In this document: one piece after another, positions 52,107 to 61,299 of the stretch
Numbering within the stretch: position 1 is the stretch's first letter
How the letters are laid out: every line of letters begins with the position of its first letter
DNA from: Rhodobacterales bacterium
Lineage (GTDB): Bacteria; Pseudomonadota; Alphaproteobacteria; Rhodobacterales; Rhodobacteraceae
DNA: 62,768 nucleotides
Reading direction: 5' to 3'
Assembly (NCBI GenBank): GCA_025362795.1
Contig: JANYFE010000069.1
Coordinates: forward strand, 1-62,768
Notes under the pieces: generated by a model
What the model was told of the DNA's origin: nothing
What the model saw: the letters and a program-made list of their open reading frames with translations, nothing else
The model's database searches: none
Position numbers and translations under genes: made by a program

Positions 52107-53972
52107 TTGAGTCGCGACCAAACCGCCTCTGTGTCCCCCCAAACTTCGTTCCGCGCCCGATGGGCTGCTTTGCGCAACATCGCGCCTTTCCTGAAACTGG
52201 TCTGGAACGCCAGCCCCGGCCTGACCCTCGCCTCGCTTGTGCTGCGCGTGATCCGCGCGGTGCTGCCCATTGCTGCACTTTGGATCGGCAAACTGATCAT
52301 CGACGATGTGGTGCGGCTGTCTGGCTTGACCAACCGACCGGAAACCTTGGCCGACTGGTGGCACGCCGGTCATCTGACGTTGTTGTCAGTCTATGTTGTG
52401 CTGGAGTTCGCGCTGGCGATCCTGTCCGATATACTGGGCCGCGTCGTCGGGCTGGTGGACAGTCTGTTGTCCGACAAGCTGACGATGGCCTCGTCGATCC
52501 GTCTGATGGAACATGCCGCAACGCTTGACCTTGAGGATTTCGAGGATGCCGAGTTTCAAGACAAGCTGGAGCGCGCCCGGCGGCAATCCAGTGGCCGGAT
52601 GGCGCTGATGGGCCAGTTGTTCAGCCAGATGCAGAACCTGTTGACCGTCGCCACCTTTGCCACCGGGCTGCTCGTCTACAACCCTTGGCTGATCTTGCTT
52701 TTGCTGCTGGCGCTGGTGCCCGCCTTTATCGGCGAGGCGCATTTCAACGCACAGACCTATTCTCTGGACTACCGCCGCACCCCAGAACGCCGCGAGCTGG
52801 ATTATGTCCGCCAGACCGCCGCAAGTGTCGAAAGCGCGAAAGAGGTCAAGATCTTTGGGCTCAACCAGTTTCTGACCGACCGTTACCGCACGCTGTCAGA
52901 AAGCTTTTACATCGCCAGCCGCCAGATTGCCCTGCAACGCGCCTTCTGGGGTGGCCTGTTCACCGCCATCGGCACGCTTGGCTATTATGCGGCTTATGGG
53001 TGGATCATATACAGCACGTTGGCGGGCACCCTGACACTTGGCGATCTGACTTTTTTGTCCGGGTCGTTCTTGCGGCTGCGCGGACTGCTGGAAGGGCTTT
53101 TGACCAGCTTTTCCTCCACTGCCGCACAGGCGCTTTACCTTGACGACCTGTTCAGCTTTTTCGAGGTGCATCCCGAAATCCTGTCGCCCGCCGATGCAAG
53201 GCCAATGCCAGCGCCGATCCAGACCGGTTTTGTCTTTGACAACGTCGGCTTTCGCTATCCCGGTGCGGAACACTGGGCGGTGCGCGGCCTGAGCTTCACG
53301 CTTCGTGCGGGCGAAACTCTGGCGCTCGTGGGCGAGAATGGCGCCGGCAAGACCACACTCGTCAAGCTTCTGGCCCGGCTTTACGACCCGGATGAAGGCC
53401 GCATCACGCTGGATGGCCACGACCTGCGCGACTATGATCTGGACGGTTTGCGCGGCGCGATGGGCGTTATATTTCAGGATTTTATGCGATATAACCTGAG
53501 CGCGGCAGATAACATCGCCGTGGGGCGGATCGAGGAACGCGCCAACCGCGCCCGGATCGTGGCGGCGGCCCAGCGCAGCATGGCCGATCCCGTCATCGCA
53601 GGCTTGCCCGACAAATATGACCAGATGATCGGCAAGCGATTTCGCAATGGCGTTGAACTGTCGGGCGGCGAATGGCAGAAAATCGCCATAGCGCGGGCCT
53701 ATATGCGGGGTGCCGAGGTTCTTATACTTGATGAACCCACGGCAGCGCTGGACGCCCGATCCGAATTCGAGGTGTTCCAGCGCTTCAAGGAACTCAGCGC
53801 CGGCAAAACCGCCGTCCTGATCTCGCACCGGTTCAGTTCGGTGCGCATGGCCGACCGCATTCTGGTGCTGTCAGGTGGCCGTGTCGAATCCTCCGGCACC
53901 CATGAGGAGCTGCTCGCCCAATCAGGGCGTTATGCCGAGCTGTTTGAATTGCAGGCGGCCGGGTATCGCTAG
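52107..53972 (+). CDS. ABC exporter (fused membrane and ATPase domains)
   Basis: The product is about 621 residues with a six-helix exporter domain and an ATPase with Walker A GENGAGKTT, Q-loop VIFQDFMRYNLSAADNIAVG, signature LSGGEWQKIAIARAY, Walker B VLILDEPTAALDAR and switch His ISHRFSS. It acts as a homodimer or with a distant partner. The start is unsure: TTG at 52107 (LSRDQTASVSP) or GTG at 52131; no strong ribosome-binding site is seen. It overlaps the convergent oxidase gene by four bases. Confidence 0.87.
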   Translation: MSRDQTASVSPQTSFRARWAALRNIAPFLKLVWNASPGLTLASLVLRVIRAVLPIAALWIGKLIIDDVVRLSGLTNRPETLADWWHAGHLTLLSVYVVLEFALAILSDILGRVVGLVDSLLSDKLTMASSIRLMEHAATLDLEDFEDAEFQDKLERARRQSSGRMALMGQLFSQMQNLLTVATFATGLLVYNPWLILLLLLALVPAFIGEAHFNAQTYSLDYRRTPERRELDYVRQTAASVESAKEVKIFGLNQFLTDRYRTLSESFYIASRQIALQRAFWGGLFTAIGTLGYYAAYGWIIYSTLAGTLTLGDLTFLSGSFLRLRGLLEGLLTSFSSTAAQALYLDDLFSFFEVHPEILSPADARPMPAPIQTGFVFDNVGFRYPGAEHWAVRGLSFTLRAGETLALVGENGAGKTTLVKLLARLYDPDEGRITLDGHDLRDYDLDGLRGAMGVIFQDFMRYNLSAADNIAVGRIEERANRARIVAAAQRSMADPVIAGLPDKYDQMIGKRFRNGVELSGGEWQKIAIARAYMRGAEVLILDEPTAALDARSEFEVFQRFKELSAGKTAVLISHRFSSVRMADRILVLSGGRVESSGTHEELLAQSGRYAELFELQAAGYR

Positions 53973-55267
53973 TGGGCCAGATCGACCGGGCTTTCCATCT
54001 GGTCGCGCAGGTGGCTGACTGGCAATAGCGCATTCGGTGCATGCCGCATTAAGGCGTGCATCGGGATGGGCGAAGGTGGGCTGGCGGGGATCGCAAGCGC
54101 CGCAACCGGCGTCCCCGCTGACCATAGCGCCAGTTCCCGCCCCAGTGCCGTGGTCATGGCAATGCCCCGCCCGTTGCAGGCAAATCCCGCGATCAGGCCC
54201 GAGGCTGGCGTGATCAGACGCGGCAGGAACCCGGGCATCACCGCTGCGGTGCCAGACCACGCATAAGCCAGCGGCGGCAGGTCGGGCAGGTCCAGCATCC
54301 GCGCCATCCGGCGGTGAATGGCACGCGGCACACGGGTCGCCGCCCCCGGTCCGAAGACATGCATCCCCCCGCTGATCAACCGGTTTTCGGCATCGAAGCG
54401 GAAGGTGAACAGGTTACGGCGGCTGTCGGACACGCATTGCCCGCCCGGCAGCAATTGGCGGCGCATCTGTTGCGGCAACGGTTCCGTGGCAACCTGAAAC
54501 ACCCGCAGTGGCAAGAAACACTGCGCCAGTCCCGGCATCAGATCGCCTACATAGGCGTTGGTCGCCAGCACCACCTTTTTGGTGAAAATGCTGGCGTGAC
54601 CGGTTTGCGCCAACCAACCGCCCGGCACCGGACCAAGCGATGTGACCGTTGAACGTTCGAATATCCGCGCGCCCGCCCGCTCTGCCGCGACAGCCAACCC
54701 CCGCGCATAGCCCACCGGATTGAGCACCCCACCCGACCGATCGATCCAGCCGCCCAGCCAGCCGCGCACCCCGGTCAGCCGGTTGATCGCCGCCGCATCC
54801 AGCAAGTCTACAGGACGCCCCAAAGCCGCCCATTGTTGCACCCGGTCCCGCGCCTTGGCCAGCGCAGCGGCTGAATGCGACGGCTGTATCCACCCGGACT
54901 GCAATGCGTCACAGCCAATAGCGTGTCGCCGGATCAGATCAAACACCAGATCGGCACTGCCCGCCGCCATGCGCACCAGTCGGCCGCCTTGATCCTCGCC
55001 CAAAGCCATGCACACGGCATCCGGGTCCACCTTGGCAAAGTTTGGCACCACGAACCCGGCGTTGCGTCCCGATGCGCCCCAGGCGATCCGCTGCGCCTCG
55101 ACCAGGACGACCTGCAGACCGGCCTCGGCGGCATGCAGTGCCGTTGACAGGCCAGCGAAGCCACCGCCCACCACCAGCAAATCCGCCGCTATCTGGCCCG
55201 ACGCCGCTGGCCGCAGGGAAGTAGCACAGCTGGATGCGTGCCACAGGGTGTCCGGATCGAATGTCAT
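53969..55267 (-). CDS. FAD-dependent amine/amino-acid oxidase (DAO family)
   Basis: The 432-residue flavoenzyme starts with a DAO-type FAD fold (LLVVGGGFAGLSTALHAAEAGLQVVLVEAQRIAWGASGRNAGFV), ending in the GLIAGFACNGRGIAMTTALGRELA region. It resembles gamma-glutamylputrescine oxidoreductase (PuuB/OrdL) and other oxidases of secondary amines or imino acids. The ATG overlaps the livM stop by ATGA, so it is the last gene of the LivGFHM operon and probably oxidises the imported substrate. Substrate unknown. Confidence 0.88.
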   Translation of the reverse strand: MTFDPDTLWHASSCATSLRPAASGQIAADLLVVGGGFAGLSTALHAAEAGLQVVLVEAQRIAWGASGRNAGFVVPNFAKVDPDAVCMALGEDQGGRLVRMAAGSADLVFDLIRRHAIGCDALQSGWIQPSHSAAALAKARDRVQQWAALGRPVDLLDAAAINRLTGVRGWLGGWIDRSGGVLNPVGYARGLAVAAERAGARIFERSTVTSLGPVPGGWLAQTGHASIFTKKVVLATNAYVGDLMPGLAQCFLPLRVFQVATEPLPQQMRRQLLPGGQCVSDSRRNLFTFRFDAENRLISGGMHVFGPGAATRVPRAIHRRMARMLDLPDLPPLAYAWSGTAAVMPGFLPRLITPASGLIAGFACNGRGIAMTTALGRELALWSAGTPVAALAIPASPPSPIPMHALMRHAPNALLPVSHLRDQMESPVDLAH

Positions 55268-56193
55268 CCCCGCCGCCGAGCGCTAAAAAATCCCTGTGGC
55301 CGCCACAGCAGTATCAGGCACAGCATCACGCCGATTGCCACGATCTGCAGCGATGCCGCCCGCGCCTGCCAGTCCCCCGGAATCACCGCCGCGCTGAAGG
55401 CCCCGGCGCCGACCCAGATCGACCAGACCACCACCGCCCCCAGCAGGGCCCCCCTGTTCGACCCCGATCCCCCCACCATCAGCATGGCCCAGACCTGAAA
55501 GGTCAGTGTCGGCAGATAGCTGTTGGGTGCGATGAACCCGATGAAATGCGCCTGCACCGCGCCTGCCAGCCCCATCACCGCGCCACCTGCCGCAAAGGCC
55601 TGGATGCGGTAGGAGCGTGCTGATTTGCCCAGCGAAATCGCCGCGCGTTCATCCTCGCGCAGCGCCCGCAGCACCCGTCCCCAGGGGCTGCGCGACACAT
55701 GTTCCAGCGCCAGATACACCGCCAAGGTGACAGCGGCGATGACGCCGAGGTTCAGAAAGTTGAACAAGACCGCCTGATCCTGCACCCCGGCGAATGGTCT
55801 TGGGATGAAGGCCACGCCAAACGGCCCCCCGGTCAGACCTTGCGCATTCAGCGCCACCAGTTGCACCACCACCGCCACGCCAAACGTCGTGATCGCCAGA
55901 TAATCCGCCTTCAGCCGCAAGGTCGCAAACCCGGTCAGTGCCGCCGCCAGCGCCGTCACCACCATCGCCGCCAGCCAGCCCAGCGCGATCGGCATGTCAA
56001 ACCCGCCGACCCGGTCCACCGCATCGGGACTGGTTAAAATCGCCGAGGTATAGGCCCCGATCGCCACGAACCCGGAAATCCCCACATTGAACAGCCCGGT
56101 CAGCCCCCATTGCAGGTTCAGACCCAGCGTGATCAGCCCGAAAATCAGCGCGGTAGACAGGAAAAACGCGCCGTAGCCCATGAGGTCGATCAC
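55264..56193 (-). CDS. livM: branched-chain-type ABC permease LivM
   Basis: The 309-residue permease contains LNLQWGLTGLFNVGISGFVAIGAYTSAIL and the docking segment RALREDERAAISLGKSARSYRIQAF typical of LivM. The start is GTG at 56193 in a GTGA overlap with livH; ATG at 56181 is less likely. It pairs with LivH to import an amino acid-like compound. Confidence 0.9.
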   Translation of the reverse strand: MIDLMGYGAFFLSTALIFGLITLGLNLQWGLTGLFNVGISGFVAIGAYTSAILTSPDAVDRVGGFDMPIALGWLAAMVVTALAAALTGFATLRLKADYLAITTFGVAVVVQLVALNAQGLTGGPFGVAFIPRPFAGVQDQAVLFNFLNLGVIAAVTLAVYLALEHVSRSPWGRVLRALREDERAAISLGKSARSYRIQAFAAGGAVMGLAGAVQAHFIGFIAPNSYLPTLTFQVWAMLMVGGSGSNRGALLGAVVVWSIWVGAGAFSAAVIPGDWQARAASLQIVAIGVMLCLILLWRPQGFFSARRRG

Positions 56194-57098
56194 CGCTCCG
56201 CCCTCCCGAACAGCCCGACAGGCCGCACCAGCAACACCGCCATCAGAATTCCAAACGCCACCGCCGACCGCCATTCCGCACCGATCAACTGCACCGCCGC
56301 CGCCTCTGACAACCCGATGATCAACCCGCCCAGAACCGCCCCCGGCACCGAGCCGATGCCCCCCAAAATCGCCGCCGCGAACATCGGCAGCAGCAGGTCG
56401 AGGCCCATCAGCGGCCGGATCTGCACCAATATCCCCACCATCACCCCCGCCGCGCAGGCCAAGGCCGCACCGATGATCCATGTCGCCCGCACCACGCCGC
56501 TCACATCAATGCCCACCACCCGCGCCAGTGCCGGGTTCTGGCTGTATGCCCGCATCTCGCGCCCGGTCTGGCTGCGACTCATGAACAGGTGCATCGCCGT
56601 CACCAGAACCACCGTTACCCCCAGCAGCACGATCTGATCCGGGGTGATCCGGATGCCAAACCCGATCGGCATCGCCATCTGAATGCCGCGAGAATAGTAA
56701 GCCGGACTGGAGGAAAAGATGAACTCCAAGAGGCTGCGCAAGGCCATCGACGCACCGAACGACGCCATGACCACGATGATTGATTGGCCCTTTTCCCGCA
56801 GCCGTGCGAACAGCAGCCAGTCCAGCAGCAGCGCCAGACAGGCCGTCATCACCATCCCCGCCAGCGCCGCAAGGATCAGCGGCCAGCCAAACGACAACGC
56901 ACCAATCGGCGCGGCCCCGCCCACCACTTCACCGATGCCACCGACCACGGCCAAGGTGCCATATGCCCCCCACGCCATCAGATCGCCATGTGCAAAGTTG
57001 GAAAACCGCAGGATCGAATAGGTCAGCGTGATCCCGATGGCCCCAAGCCCGATCAGACTGCCGGAAATCAGTCCGTCCGCGATGAATTGCAGGGTCAT
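56190..57098 (-). CDS. livH: branched-chain-type ABC permease LivH
   Basis: The 302-residue permease begins MTLQFIADGLISGSLIGLGAIGITLTYSILRFSNFAHGDLMAWGAY, the standard LivH N-terminus. It has the docking segment MRAYSQNPALARVVGIDVSGVV near residue 180. Four-base ATGA overlaps with livF and livM show translational coupling. Confidence 0.92.
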   Translation of the reverse strand: MTLQFIADGLISGSLIGLGAIGITLTYSILRFSNFAHGDLMAWGAYGTLAVVGGIGEVVGGAAPIGALSFGWPLILAALAGMVMTACLALLLDWLLFARLREKGQSIIVVMASFGASMALRSLLEFIFSSSPAYYSRGIQMAMPIGFGIRITPDQIVLLGVTVVLVTAMHLFMSRSQTGREMRAYSQNPALARVVGIDVSGVVRATWIIGAALACAAGVMVGILVQIRPLMGLDLLLPMFAAAILGGIGSVPGAVLGGLIIGLSEAAAVQLIGAEWRSAVAFGILMAVLLVRPVGLFGRAER

Positions 57099-57817
57099 GC
57101 CGACCTCCGCTGGCCCAGATACAGTTCCGCCACCACCGGATCATCCCACAACGTCGCCGCCCGCCCCTCATGCGCCTCGCGCCCCTCGACCAGCACATAG
57201 GCCCGGTCGCCAATCGCCAGCGCCGCCCGCGCGTTCTGTTCCACCAGCACGATCGTCAGCCCGGCCCGCCGGATTTCGCCCAGCCGCGCAAAGACCATCT
57301 CGACGAATTTCGGCGACAGCCCTGCCGACGGTTCATCCAGCATCAGCACCCGTGGATGCACGATCAACGCCCGGCCCACCGCCAGCATTTGTCGTTGCCC
57401 GCCGGACAGACTGCCTGCCGCCAAGCGCCGTTGCCGGGCCAGATCGGGGAACATCACATAGGTTTCGTCGATCCGACCCTGCACCTCGCACCGCGCCAGA
57501 ACACCACCGGCCACCCGCAGGTTTTCATCCACCGTCATCAGCGGAAAGATGTTCTCGGTCTGCGGCACAAACGCCAGTCCCTGCCGCACCCGCAGATGCG
57601 CAGCACCGTGAGTGATGTCGCGACCGTCCAGCAGAACTTGCCCCCCCGTTACCGGAACCAGCCCCGCCACAGCCTTGATCAGACTGGACTTTCCCGCCCC
57701 ATTCGGCCCAAGGATTACCACGATCTCGCGTTCATCGGCCTGGATCGACGCACCTTTGACAATCGACAGCCCCGGCTCGTAGCCCGCAACCAGCCCCTTC
57801 ACCTGCAGGATGCTCAT
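57095..57817 (-). CDS. livF: branched-chain-type ABC ATPase LivF
   Basis: The 240-residue ATPase has Walker A GPNGAGKSS, signature LSGGQRQMLAVGRAL, Walker B LMLDEPSAGLSPKFVE and the terminal HEGRAATLWDDPVVAELYLG of LivF proteins. It overlaps livG by ATGA. It forms the motor heterodimer with LivG. Confidence 0.92.
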   Translation of the reverse strand: MSILQVKGLVAGYEPGLSIVKGASIQADEREIVVILGPNGAGKSSLIKAVAGLVPVTGGQVLLDGRDITHGAAHLRVRQGLAFVPQTENIFPLMTVDENLRVAGGVLARCEVQGRIDETYVMFPDLARQRRLAAGSLSGGQRQMLAVGRALIVHPRVLMLDEPSAGLSPKFVEMVFARLGEIRRAGLTIVLVEQNARAALAIGDRAYVLVEGREAHEGRAATLWDDPVVAELYLGQRRSA

Positions 57818-58578
57818 GCGGGTACACCCCCGAGGTAGGCCTCGATCACGCGCGGATCACGGGCCACATCCTGTGGCGCGCCCTGACACAGCATCCCACC
57901 CGAAGCCATCACGAGGATGCGGTGGCACAGCCGCGTCACCATGTCGATGTTATGCTCGATCAGGACAAACGTGACGCCAGTCGCGTTGATCTCCCTGATC
58001 CGGTCGATCAGCACCTCCAGCAGCGTGGGGTTCACGCCCGCCGCTGGTTCATCCAGCAGCACCACTTTGGGGTCCGCCATCATGACCCGCGCCAGTTCCA
58101 GAAGTTTGCGCTGCCCGCCCGACAAAACCCGCGCCGGATCATCCGCCAGGCGCCGCAGCGCCACCAAATCCAGCAGACCCAAGGCTTTTTCACGTGCCGC
58201 CCGCTCCTCGACGGCCACGCGCCGGGGTGAGGCAAAGTTGATCCACAACCGCTCGCCACTTTGCCCCTGCCGGGCCAGCAGCATATTGTCCACCAATGAC
58301 AGTTCCGGGAACGGCCGCGGGATCTGAAAGGTCCGCCCCATCCCGCCCGACAGCCGCTTGTGCGCGGCGGACTTTGTCACATTCTGTCCCATCAGATGAA
58401 TTTCGCCCGACGACGGCGCCACCGAACCCGCCAACAGATCGAACATCGTGGTTTTGCCCGCGCCGTTCGGCCCGATCAGTCCCAGGATTTCGCCGGGAGC
58501 CACCGCGAAGGACATCTGGTCCACGGCCGTCACGCCGCCGAAGTGTTTGGACACATTGCGCGCTTCAAGGACCGCCAT
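57814..58578 (-). CDS. livG: branched-chain-type ABC ATPase LivG
   Basis: The 254-residue ATPase has Walker [10 protein letters not shown], signature [16 protein letters not shown], Walker [18 protein letters not shown] and [11 protein letters not shown] at 58578 follows GAGGTG; the open frame further upstream is not coding. It is the first gene of the livGFHM-oxidase operon, divergent from the GntR-DUF3830 operon. Confidence 0.92.
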   Translation of the reverse strand: MAVLEARNVSKHFGGVTAVDQMSFAVAPGEILGLIGPNGAGKTTMFDLLAGSVAPSSGEIHLMGQNVTKSAAHKRLSGGMGRTFQIPRPFPELSLVDNMLLARQGQSGERLWINFASPRRVAVEERAAREKALGLLDLVALRRLADDPARVLSGGQRKLLELARVMMADPKVVLLDEPAAGVNPTLLEVLIDRIREINATGVTFVLIEHNIDMVTRLCHRILVMASGGMLCQGAPQDVARDPRVIEAYLGGVPA

Positions 58579-58594
58579 GTCACCTCTGATGTTT

Positions 58595-58625
58595 GATCTG
58601 TGATCACACTTGATTTGATCACAAT
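58595..58625. promoter_or_regulatory. TGTGATCACA palindrome with repeated TGATCACA
   Basis: The 90-base divergent gap 58579-58668 holds a perfect palindrome TGTGATCACA (58599-58608). TTGATCACA follows at 58615, so TGATCACA occurs twice about 15 bases apart. The placement suits the adjacent GntR protein as a shared operator controlling both operons. Confidence 0.6.
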
Positions 58626-58668
58626 ATGGTCGTCTAATCCGCCCGGCAAGATGATTCGTGAGGGGCAG

Positions 58669-59373
58669 ATGGCGGACGGTGACGGGGGATTGACGCTGGC
58701 TCCGGTGGGGCGGGAAACGGTGCAGGACCGGGTCTATTCCGAACTGCGCCGCGCCTTGATCAGCGGGGTTTTCGCGCCCGGTCAGGTCCTGACGATCCGG
58801 CAGCTGGCTGACGCCCTGATGACGTCGACCATGCCCGTGCGCGAGGCGTTGGGCCGCCTGATCAGCGAACGCGCGCTGGAGGCGCTGCCCAACCGTTCGA
58901 TCCGCGTGCCGCCAATGACGCTGGACCGCATCAATGACCTGCTCCGTGCGCGTGTCCTGATCGAAGGTGAGGCGATCGCCCTTGCCGCGCCGCGCATGAC
59001 CCCGCAGCGCATTGCAACCCTGCGCGAATACATGGCGCATTGGCAGGTGCTGCGGCTGGACGGCGATCCTGCGACCGTCGATCAGGAAGCGGCACTGAAC
59101 CAGTCCTTCCATTTCGAAATCTATAACGCCTGCGGCTCGCTCGCGCTGATCCCGATGATTGAAAGCCTGTGGCTGCAATCCGGCCCCTGCACCCGCGCGG
59201 CAATCTTTGCCTTTTCCGAGGCGGGCGAAACCGACAGCGCCCGCTTTCACCACAACATGATCGACGCCCTCGTCGCCGGAAAACCCCAGGCTGCCCGCGA
59301 AGCCCTGGTCGCCGATATCAGCCGCCCCTTCACCTATCTGCGCAAGAAACTCCTGTCGAAAGACGCCGCATGA
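58669..59373 (+). CDS. GntR-family (FCD) transcriptional regulator
   Basis: The 234-residue regulator has a winged HTH (VQDRVYSELRRALISGVFAPGQVLTIRQLADALMTSTMPVREALGRL, residues about 17-65) and an FCD domain (NQSFHFEIYNACGS, FHHNMIDALVAGKPQAAREAL). ATG at 58669 has GAGGGG upstream; ATGs at 58600 and 58651 are less well placed, and 58600 lies inside the operator. It probably represses its own and the liv operon until substrate is present. Confidence 0.87.
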   Translation: MADGDGGLTLAPVGRETVQDRVYSELRRALISGVFAPGQVLTIRQLADALMTSTMPVREALGRLISERALEALPNRSIRVPPMTLDRINDLLRARVLIEGEAIALAAPRMTPQRIATLREYMAHWQVLRLDGDPATVDQEAALNQSFHFEIYNACGSLALIPMIESLWLQSGPCTRAAIFAFSEAGETDSARFHHNMIDALVAGKPQAAREALVADISRPFTYLRKKLLSKDAA

Positions 59374-59840
59374 CCACGATCCGCATCACCCACGGCCCCT
59401 CCGGCCTCGACGCCCTCGCCACGATGATCCCCGAAAAGGCCCCGGCCAACGCGGCCTTCCTGTGGCGCTATCTGGAAACCCCGCGCGTGGTGCCCGGCAT
59501 CCATGCCATGTGGACCGGCCCGGAGATATCTTGTCCGATCCCCGCAGCCCACCTGTCCAACGAGCCCGCCCTGCCCCCGGAAAACGCCACCCTGCATCCG
59601 CAGCCAGGTGACATCGTGCTGGCCTATGTCCCGGCCCGTATGTGGGGCGGCAACCCGGACCCGATCTTCGACATCGGCCTGTTCTACGGACCTGGTGCGC
59701 GGATGTTCTTTCCAATCGGCTGGCTTGCGGGCTCTGTCGTTGCTCAGGTTCGTCCGGAGGACCGAGTCAATCTTGCCGATGCCTGCGGCAAAATCCGCCG
59801 CGCGGGGGCGTGCGAGATCACGTTTGAAAGGGTCGCGTGA
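59370..59840 (+). CDS. DUF3830 family protein (cyclophilin-like fold)
   Basis: The 156-residue cytoplasmic protein matches what I know of DUF3830: CGAP-free start TIRITHGPSGLDALATMIPEKAPANAAFLWRYL, then PGDIVLAYVPARMWGGNPDPIFDIGLFYGPGARMFFPIGWLAGSVVAQV. The fold is cyclophilin-like, but no enzymatic reaction is established. The ATG overlaps the GntR stop (ATGA). Its position in an import/oxidation locus suggests it acts on the imported compound. Confidence 0.72.
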   Translation: MTTIRITHGPSGLDALATMIPEKAPANAAFLWRYLETPRVVPGIHAMWTGPEISCPIPAAHLSNEPALPPENATLHPQPGDIVLAYVPARMWGGNPDPIFDIGLFYGPGARMFFPIGWLAGSVVAQVRPEDRVNLADACGKIRRAGACEITFERVA

Positions 59841-60178
59841 TGGACGAGTTTGAACTTTATGACCTGCGCGTCGAACTGGTCGCGCCAGAGGGTGCCAAAA
59901 TCTATTGTGGCAAGGTCGGCGACTGGTTCGAACTGCATGGCGAACAACTGCACATGCCGCCGGGGCAAAGTTTTTCGATCTATTCTCTTTCCGCCATCCT
60001 GCCCCTTCTGCCCGCCAAACAGAGGATGACCCATCCGCACGACTGGATGACCTCGGACGCAGAGGTTGCCTGTCCCGACCCGAACTGCCCCTCTCGCCTG
60101 CGGATCACCCGCATCGGCAAACGCAGCTTTTCACACGCCGACACCACCGCCGTTCCCCTGCCCAAGGATGCGCCATGA
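59840..60178 (+). CDS. TIGR04076 family protein
   Basis: The 112-residue protein has the family features: YDLRVELVAPEGAKIYCGKVGDWFELHGEQLHMPP, then FSIYSLSAILPLLPAKQRM and a Cys-containing ACPDPNCPSRLRITRIGKR. Function is unknown; the Cys pair could bind metal. It begins inside the TGATG overlap with the DUF3830 gene and ends overlapping the aldo/keto reductase start. Confidence 0.7.
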   Translation: MDEFELYDLRVELVAPEGAKIYCGKVGDWFELHGEQLHMPPGQSFSIYSLSAILPLLPAKQRMTHPHDWMTSDAEVACPDPNCPSRLRITRIGKRSFSHADTTAVPLPKDAP

Positions 60179-61227
60179 CTGTTCCCACCCTTACCCTGCG
60201 TCCCGGCTACACCACCTCCCGCGTCATCCGGGGCGGCTGGCAACTGGCGGGCGGTCACGGTCCGGTCGATCCGGCGCAGCAGGTCGATGACATGATTGCC
60301 TTTGCAGATGCGGGGATCACCAGCTTTGACTGCGCCGATATTTATACGGGCGTCGAAGAGCTGATTGGTGCTTTCCGCACCGCCTATGCCAACCAGCGGG
60401 GGGCAGAAGCGCTGGCAAGAATCAAGGTCCACACCAAACTGGTCCCCGACCTTGAAGCCCTTGCAACGGTCGACCGCGCCTATGTCCGCCGTATCGTCGA
60501 AACCTCGCTGCAACGCCTGCGGATGCAGCGGCTTGACCTCGTGCAGTTCCATTGGTGGGACTATGCCGTGCCCCGTTACCTTGAAGCCGCCCAATGGCTG
60601 AACGAACTGCGGACAGAGGGTAAGGTTGACCAGATCGGCGGCACAAATTTCGACACCGGCCGCACGCTGGAAATGATCAGCGCGGGCATACCCATTCTGT
60701 CTATGCAGGTCCAATACAGCCTGCTGGACACCCGCGCCGAACGGCTGCTGGCCCGCGCCGCGCAGGACAACCGGTTCTGGATTCTATGCTATGGCACCGT
60801 CGCAGGTGGTTTTCTGGGCGACCGCTGGCTGGGGCTGCCAGAACCGCAACACCCATTGGAAAACCGCTCGCTTACCAAATACAAACTGATCATCGACGAC
60901 TTTGGCGGGTGGGATCTGTTCCAGTCCCTGCTGCAAACCCTGCGCCAGATTGCCACCCGCCACGACACCGATATCGCCACGGTGGCCAGTGCCGCCATGC
61001 TGGACCGGCCCGCTGTCGCAGCCGTGATCGTGGGGGCACGCAACCGCAGCCATATGGCCCAGAACCTGAAGGTCGCCTCGCTGCATCTGACCGCGCAGGA
61101 CCGTCGCGAGATTGCGGCGATCCTGTCGCAAGGTCGCGTGCCCGAAGGCGACACCTATACGCTGGAGCGTGACCGCAACGGACGGCACGGCCAGATCATC
61201 AAGTACAACCTGAACAAGGCGTCCTGA
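60175..61227 (+). CDS. aldo/keto reductase
   Basis: The 350-residue TIM barrel reductase has the catalytic tetrad Asp52 and Tyr57 (FDCADIYTG), Lys88 (VHTKL) and His126 (VQFHWWDY). NADPH-binding segments are near the C-terminus (VGARNRSHMAQNL). It reduces or oxidises a carbonyl/alcohol, possibly the product of the divergent DAO-family oxidase. ATG at 60175 overlaps the TIGR04076 stop by four bases. Confidence 0.88.
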   Translation: MTVPTLTLRPGYTTSRVIRGGWQLAGGHGPVDPAQQVDDMIAFADAGITSFDCADIYTGVEELIGAFRTAYANQRGAEALARIKVHTKLVPDLEALATVDRAYVRRIVETSLQRLRMQRLDLVQFHWWDYAVPRYLEAAQWLNELRTEGKVDQIGGTNFDTGRTLEMISAGIPILSMQVQYSLLDTRAERLLARAAQDNRFWILCYGTVAGGFLGDRWLGLPEPQHPLENRSLTKYKLIIDDFGGWDLFQSLLQTLRQIATRHDTDIATVASAAMLDRPAVAAVIVGARNRSHMAQNLKVASLHLTAQDRREIAAILSQGRVPEGDTYTLERDRNGRHGQIIKYNLNKAS

Positions 61228-61237
61228 AAGGACTCCA

Positions 61238-61263
61238 CGCGCCGGAATGCCTGATCCGGCGCG
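61238..61263 (+). terminator. intercistronic hairpin before the binding-protein gene
   Basis: CGCGCCGGA (61238-61246) pairs with TCCGGCGCG (61255-61263) around 8 bases between the aldo/keto reductase stop and the solute-binding protein start. No T-run follows. It may be a processing or partial-termination point that separates levels of the two transcripts. Confidence 0.5.
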
Positions 61264-61299
61264 CATAACAAAAGGCCCAAACCAACAGACGAGGATATG

